From Oscillospiraceae bacterium (GTDB lineage: Bacteria; Bacillota; Clostridia; Oscillospirales; Ruminococcaceae), in contig JAIKWY010000216.1 in the NCBI GenBank assembly GCA_024684395.1, positions 1 to 45,513 of the forward strand: a stretch of 45,513 nt of DNA, in the 5' to 3' direction. The notes under the pieces are model-generated. The model did no database searches. It was given only the letters and a program-made list of their open reading frames with translations, and was not told the origin of the DNA. Of this stretch, positions 42,179 through 45,513 are shown in pieces (the first letter of the stretch is position 1; the number at the start of each line of letters is the position of its first letter). Both the position numbers and the translations under genes were made by a program.

Positions 42179-42267
42179 TGCCCTCCCCAAGGGGCGTGGG
42201 AGATTGGCGGTGCTGCGCACCGCAGCCGCTTTAGGGGGCTGGCGCCCCTAAAAACCCCGTTTTTTTG
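42179..42267. repeat. GC-rich intergenic multi-hairpin element (class B, copy 3)
   Basis: CCCTCCCCAAGGGGCGTGGG, GGTGCTGCGCACC and GGGGGCTGGCGCCCC follow each other, then CCCCG and seven T. The GGTGCTGCGCACC core matches copy 1 (GGGTGCTGCGCACCC). Confidence 0.6.
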
Positions 42268-42310
42268 CCCTCGGCGCTTTTTTGACGGATGGGAGGGGGA
42301 TCGTGCAGAT

Positions 42311-42372
42311 AAAAAAAGACTTTATCAACAAGCTGCACTGCCTTGCGGCGGCACAGCCTGTCAAAAAAGTCT
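42311..42372 (-). terminator. long-hairpin terminator of sigI-rsgI
   Basis: On the minus strand AGACTTT...AAAGTCT closes a 56-base imperfect hairpin (42317-42372) with a GC-rich upper stem, followed by T7 (42311-42317). It lies 39 bases after the rsgI stop. Confidence 0.65.
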
Positions 42373-42411
42373 AAAAATGGGGAATAGGGGATCGGATACA
42401 GGTGGCGCTGC

Positions 42412-43344
42412 TTACACGGGCGGCATCTGTACCGGGTGATCAGGCAATTTCACGGGCGCTTCCGCCGGCGGCACAGGGACAGTATCTGCCGGGGCAGGCT
42501 TTTCCTCTGCGGGCGCTTCGGGCGGAAGCGGGGGCTCCGGCGGGGTCTCCGTACCGGGCTCCGGCGGGGTAACGGGCGCAGGATCCTGTGCAGGCGTTTC
42601 CGGCTTGACCGGTGGCTCTGCCGGAGCAGGCGGCTCGACCTTCGGATCATGCGGTGCCGGCGGGGCAGGTTCTTCCTTCCCGGGCTGCGGCGGGGCTGGC
42701 GGTTCTTCCTTGCCATCCGGCGGCGCAGGTGCCACAGGCGGCTCTGCCGGGGCAGCAGGCGGAACAGGCGCCTGATCCAGTTCGCCGTGGACATCCGCTT
42801 GCAGCTCATGCGATGCAATGGACTGCTCCACCGTCTTCTCGAACTGCTCGGGATCCTTGTTTTTTTCCTTCTGATAATATACGCCAACGGTATCGCCCTT
42901 CTGGACAACGCCGTTTTCTACGGCACGTTCGATCAGCTCGCTGGTGACGGTGACCGGATCCTTGCCGCTGCATGTATAATCGGAGAGCAGCAGTGCCGCA
43001 TCCTGGTTGAGCGGCTGCACGGAAAGCACCTTGCCGCTGCGGCTGACCTCCATGCAGAGATTCGCCTCATCGGCACATACCATGACAGAAGAATACGGCG
43101 TATAATTCCCACGGTAATACAGTGCGCCGCCGCCAAGCATCAGGACAGCACAGGCTGCCACGGCGATACAGCGCTTCATGGTGACGCTGATGCGGGGCGC
43201 AGCCGTTTCCGGCTCCTGCAACAGCACTGGGTTTTCCACAGTCTGTCCGACCTCGTAATGCAGATTTGCCGCATACACGACCTGCGAAGCCTCGTCCATG
43301 AGGATGGCGTATGCCTTGTGACATTCCATGACCATATATTTCAC
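42412..43344 (-). CDS. rsgI: RsgI-type anti-sigma factor with Pro-rich ectodomain
   Basis: Membrane anti-sigma factor that holds SigI. The 310 residues: N-terminal cytoplasmic RsgI domain (about 3-40), one membrane helix (about 58-77), a juxtamembrane domain (about 82-185) with VSRSGKVLSVQPLN like the RsgI family, and a Pro/Glu/Ala tail (about 191-310; PEPPLPPEAP-type motifs). In Clostridium, RsgI tails are often carbohydrate-binding or enzyme modules; none is present. The Asn-Pro pair at which RsgI proteins self-cleave is not seen at the expected place (ADEANLCMEV). Start GTG at 43344, 9 bases after GGGAGG, overlaps the sigI stop by four bases. The membrane layout, family pattern and partner gene make the call firm. 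Confidence 0.88.
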   Translation of the reverse strand: MKYMVMECHKAYAILMDEASQVVYAANLHYEVGQTVENPVLLQEPETAAPRISVTMKRCIAVAACAVLMLGGGALYYRGNYTPYSSVMVCADEANLCMEVSRSGKVLSVQPLNQDAALLLSDYTCSGKDPVTVTSELIERAVENGVVQKGDTVGVYYQKEKNKDPEQFEKTVEQSIASHELQADVHGELDQAPVPPAAPAEPPVAPAPPDGKEEPPAPPQPGKEEPAPPAPHDPKVEPPAPAEPPVKPETPAQDPAPVTPPEPGTETPPEPPLPPEAPAEEKPAPADTVPVPPAEAPVKLPDHPVQMPPV

Positions 43345-44072
43345 GATGCTTCGCCTCCCTTCAATACCTGCATGATATGTCCACGCATGATCTCATAGCC
43401 GTTCGTGCAGACCAGCAGCACAGCCACAAGATAACGCCGGTGTCGTTCCAATGTCTTTTTCTCCACGCCTGCGCCCTCTGCCAGTCTCGTGAGCGGCACA
43501 CGCTTCGTGCGGAGAAATTCATCCAATACATCCTTATTGTTCCGTGCGTAGCAGACGGCTTTCTGACAGGCTGCCAGTGTGCGCTGCTGCTGGGGCGCAT
43601 TGTCCGCCACATCGGTCAGCTTCACGCCGAACTCCTCCATCTGGGCGGTGAGATGTGCGATCTCCTGCCGTGTGGCTTCCCGGACGCCAAACTCCTCGAA
43701 CGGGCGGCTCTCGTCCTGCACGGTATCCATGAGCGTCAGACCGTCCTCCTCGCTGCCGATGGGCGCATCGAGGGAGACCTGCCCCTGATGCCGCCGCTCC
43801 TTGCGGTAGTTATCGATGAGCCGGGAACGGATCTGGAGCGCTGCATATTTCAGAAATGCGCCTTTGAGCGGAGAATAGCTCCGGATTGCCTCATAGAACG
43901 CAAACATGGCGATGCTCAGCTCGTCATCCTCCGGGGAGGGATCACGCTTGAGGAACTTCGAGGTTTCCGACCGGATGAAGGGCATATACTGCTCGATCAG
44001 CCGATCACACGCCCTGGGATCCTTTTTGGCTTCATTGATCTCAGCCAGAAGCCGGTGTACATCAAGCTTCAT
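43341..44072 (-). CDS. sigI: RNA polymerase sigma factor SigI
   Basis: A 243-residue alternative sigma factor. Sigma-70 region 2 lies at about 20-95 (LIEQYMPFIRSETSKFL, DELSIAMFAFYEAIRSY, IRSRLIDNYRKERR). The SigI-specific C-terminal domain follows: an EIAHLTAQMEEFGVKLTDVA segment matching the EI-x-x-(L/F)-x-x-x-L-x-x-FG pattern, then a helix-turn-helix near RTLAACQKAV to VEKKTLERHRRYLVA. In Bacillus SigI responds to heat; in cellulolytic clostridia SigI factors with RsgI partners turn on cellulosome genes. Two upstream promoters are visible: sigma-A type (44180-44208) and SigI-like (44099-44126). AGAGAGGT lies 7 bases before the ATG. Confidence 0.93.
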   Translation of the reverse strand: MKLDVHRLLAEINEAKKDPRACDRLIEQYMPFIRSETSKFLKRDPSPEDDELSIAMFAFYEAIRSYSPLKGAFLKYAALQIRSRLIDNYRKERRHQGQVSLDAPIGSEEDGLTLMDTVQDESRPFEEFGVREATRQEIAHLTAQMEEFGVKLTDVADNAPQQQRTLAACQKAVCYARNNKDVLDEFLRTKRVPLTRLAEGAGVEKKTLERHRRYLVAVLLVCTNGYEIMRGHIMQVLKGGEAS

Positions 44073-44098
44073 ATGCTGTACCTCTCTATGCTATAGTA

Positions 44099-44126
44099 TA
44101 CGCACCGTATTTTTCAAAAACAGGGT
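44099..44126 (-). promoter_or_regulatory. candidate SigI-dependent promoter of sigI
   Basis: On the minus strand ACCC (44123-44126), 20 bases, CGTA (44099-44102). Bacillus SigI promoters have ACCCCC and CGAA boxes, and clostridial ones CGWA-type -10 boxes. The same arrangement precedes the divergent gene at 44320. It lies inside an imperfect hairpin (44102-44128). Confidence 0.5.
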
Positions 44127-44179
44127 GCTGACAAAAATTTATCTGAAAAAGTCGGATCTTGTTCGTCTGATTTATTATC

Positions 44180-44208
44180 AGTATAGCAGAATCATTCCGG
44201 GCTGTCAA
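44180..44208 (-). promoter_or_regulatory. sigma-A promoter of sigI-rsgI
   Basis: TTGACA (44203-44208), 17-base spacer, TATACT (44180-44185) with extended TGC, minus strand. It would give basal expression of the pair with a leader of about 100 bases. Confidence 0.8.
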
Positions 44209-44290
44209 GCAAAACGGGGTCCCCGGGAGCCTGCGCAAAAACTTTTTTGCATAAATATATGGCAATATATCTTGATTTTTTTCGATAGCG

Positions 44291-44347
44291 TAATTTTTTT
44301 TGAAAAAATTATGAGAAAGACCCCGTTTTCCGAAATCGTTTTCCGTA
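44291..44347 (+). promoter_or_regulatory. candidate SigI-dependent promoter of the Pro-rich repeat gene
   Basis: ACCC (44320-44323, part of ACCCCG), 20 bases, CGTA (44344-44347), the same spacing as upstream of sigI. The spacers share a GTTTT..GAAA pattern. Just upstream is an AT-rich palindrome, TAATTTTTT/AAAAAATTA (44291-44311). No good sigma-A promoter is visible for this gene between 44209 and 44435. Confidence 0.5.
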
Positions 44348-44435
44348 ACCTGTTAGTACAAGCAAAACAAAGCCGATGTCCTTGGAGAGGGACGTAAAAC
44401 ACTACTACATTTTAATGAAATCGAGGAGAACGATC

Positions 44436-45513
44436 ATGAGCAACAAAAAAAGACAGATCCTTGCGGCGCTGACTGTCGCATCTGCGATCGCTATGGTCGG
44501 CGGTGTCTCTGCATACGCAGCAGAGGAAGAGACCGCTGAGCCGGTGGATGCAGCTGTAGAAGCTACCGACGCTGCTGAGGAAGCACCTGCGGAAGAGACC
44601 CCGGCTGAGGAAGCAGAGGAGACCGCTGAGGAGAAGGAAGAGCCCGCAGCTCCGGCACCGGAGGCTGTAGATGCTTTCGATCTCGAAGTACCGGCACCGG
44701 CTGTAGCACCGGAAGAGGATGCTGAGAAGCCCGAGCCGCCGGCACCGGTAGCACCGGAAGACGCTGAGCTCCCTGAGCCGCCCGAGGTTCCTGTAGCTCC
44801 GGAAGATGCTGAGCTCCCTGAGCCGCCGGCACCGCCTGTTGCTCCGGAAGATGCTGAGCTCCCTGAGCCGCCCGAGGCTCCTGTAGCACCGGAAGACGCT
44901 GAGCTCCCTGAGCTGCCCGAGGCTCCTGTAGCTCCGGAAGACGCAGAGCTCCCTGAGCCGCCCGAGGCTCCTGTAGCTCCGGAAGACGCTGAGCTCCCTG
45001 AGCCGCCGGCACCGCCGGTTGCTCCGGATGAGACTGAGCGTCCCGAGCCGCCGGCACCGCCTGCTCCGCTGGCACCTCCGCCTCACGAAGCAGTTGAGTG
45101 GTTCGACATCGCAGGTCCGAAGCATCCGGCACCGCCTGCTCCGCACGTAGCACCGGATGAGGCTGAGAAGCCCGAGCCGCCGGCACTGCCTGTAGCTCCG
45201 GAAGATGCTGAGCTCCCTGAGCCGCCGGCACCGCCTGTTGCTCCGGAAGATGCTGAGCTCCCTGAGCCGCCGGCACCGCCTGTTGCTCCGGAAGAAATCG
45301 AAGCTCCCGAAGCTCCTATAGCTCCGGAAGAGGGCGAGCTCCCTGAGCCGCCGGCACCGCCTGTTGCTCCGGAAGGGGTTGAAGCTCCTGAGGCTCCCGA
45401 GGCTCCTGTAGCTCCGGAAGAGGTTGAGGCACCTGAGGCTCCCGAGGCTCCTGTAGCACCGGAAGAGGTTGAAGCACCTGAGGCTCCCGAGGCTCCTGTA
45501 GCTCCGGAAGAGG
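44436..45513 (+). CDS. secreted Pro/Glu/Ala tandem-repeat protein, runs off right edge
   Basis: The first 359 residues of a longer protein. A signal peptide (1-28, ending VSAYA) is followed by an acidic Ala/Glu segment (29-75) and then, from about 91, a 15-residue repeat of the type APEDAELPEPPEAPV. Toward the edge the unit becomes APEEVEAPEAPEAPV. One non-repeat stretch, HEAVEWFDIAGPKH (217-230), interrupts the array. Proline every second or third residue implies a stiff, extended rod; no Cys and few positive charges. GAGGAG lies 7 bases before the ATG at 44436; an in-frame ATG at 44415 precedes that site. A cell-wall-spanning or fibre protein is likely; any anchor or functional head would lie beyond the window. 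The open frame on the opposite strand is a shadow. Confidence 0.88.
   Translation, partial: MSNKKRQILAALTVASAIAMVGGVSAYAAEEETAEPVDAAVEATDAAEEAPAEETPAEEAEETAEEKEEPAAPAPEAVDAFDLEVPAPAVAPEEDAEKPEPPAPVAPEDAELPEPPEVPVAPEDAELPEPPAPPVAPEDAELPEPPEAPVAPEDAELPELPEAPVAPEDAELPEPPEAPVAPEDAELPEPPAPPVAPDETERPEPPAPPAPLAPPPHEAVEWFDIAGPKHPAPPAPHVAPDEAEKPEPPALPVAPEDAELPEPPAPPVAPEDAELPEPPAPPVAPEEIEAPEAPIAPEEGELPEPPAPPVAPEGVEAPEAPEAPVAPEEVEAPEAPEAPVAPEEVEAPEAPEAPVAPEE
44706..45513 (+). repeat. 45-bp tandem repeat array
   Basis: Units of 45 bp (15 codons) encoding the Pro-rich repeats; the core GAAGATGCTGAGCTCCCTGA recurs many times with small changes. The last three units in the window are almost identical and the window ends inside one. 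Recombination between units, and assembly errors, are likely here. Confidence 0.9.

Noticed and set aside
44412-45276. Two open frames on the minus strand in the repeat region (Arg/Leu-rich and Ala/Gln-rich)
   Set aside because: They arise from the tandem repeat; the plus strand has a ribosome binding site, signal peptide and an uninterrupted frame to the edge.

Overview
The window looks like a complete 45.5-kb contig from a moderately GC-rich, anaerobic, cellulolytic Firmicute of the Ruminococcus type (R. champanellensis / R. flavefaciens neighbourhood; this is inference from gene content, no database was searched). Support comes from three secreted polysaccharide-degrading enzymes that end in dockerins (GH5, GH9, pectate lyase), a SigI/RsgI pair, Spo0A, AGGAGG-type ribosome binding sites and TTGACA-17-TATAAT promoters. 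Both ends fall in repeats (16S rRNA on the left, a 45-bp tandem repeat on the right), as expected where an assembly breaks.

Layout: 1-344 is the 5' part of a 16S rRNA gene (minus) with its leader and consensus promoter. 743-10324 is one long minus-strand arginine operon, argG-argH-argC-argJ-argB-argD-argF in transcription order, with four small non-arginine genes interleaved (pentapeptide repeat, small membrane protein, DUF3592-like, LURP-one-like). It is driven by a consensus promoter with ARG-box-like palindromes. 10827-11600 is spo0A with its own 0A box. 11729-15062 holds a small protein and a DUF3160 lipoprotein with an overlapping partner. 15314-18582 is a dockerin GH5 cellulase facing a LacI-type regulator. 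18909-22535 has a DacF-like protein whose catalytic motifs are all substituted, hemW, a zinc-ribbon membrane protein and an unknown gene. 22547-27301 is lepA and a dockerin GH9 cellulase. 27528-35254 holds a solute-binding lipoprotein overlapping a GGDEF sensor, a CotH-like lipoprotein and a dockerin pectate lyase. 35307-42080 is a minus-strand operon moxR-DUF58-transglutaminase-dnaD-dnaI. 42412-44072 is sigI-rsgI. Divergent from sigI, 44436 to the edge is the start of a secreted Pro/Glu/Ala repeat protein.

How it fits together: the enzymes probably belong to a cellulosome (no scaffoldin is in the window), with LacI, the GGDEF/binding-protein pair and SigI/RsgI as possible polysaccharide-sensing inputs. 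The most interesting part is the right end. The RsgI ectodomain ends in a Pro-rich tail rather than a carbohydrate-binding module, the divergent gene encodes a similar but longer Pro-rich repeat protein, and both sigI and that gene are preceded by the same ACCC-N20-CGTA arrangement, resembling known SigI promoters. A second notable signal is a short two-hairpin repeat that sits inside hemW as an 18-codon in-frame insertion, forms the C-terminal tail of the LacI protein, and lies between duplicated copies of the start of another gene.
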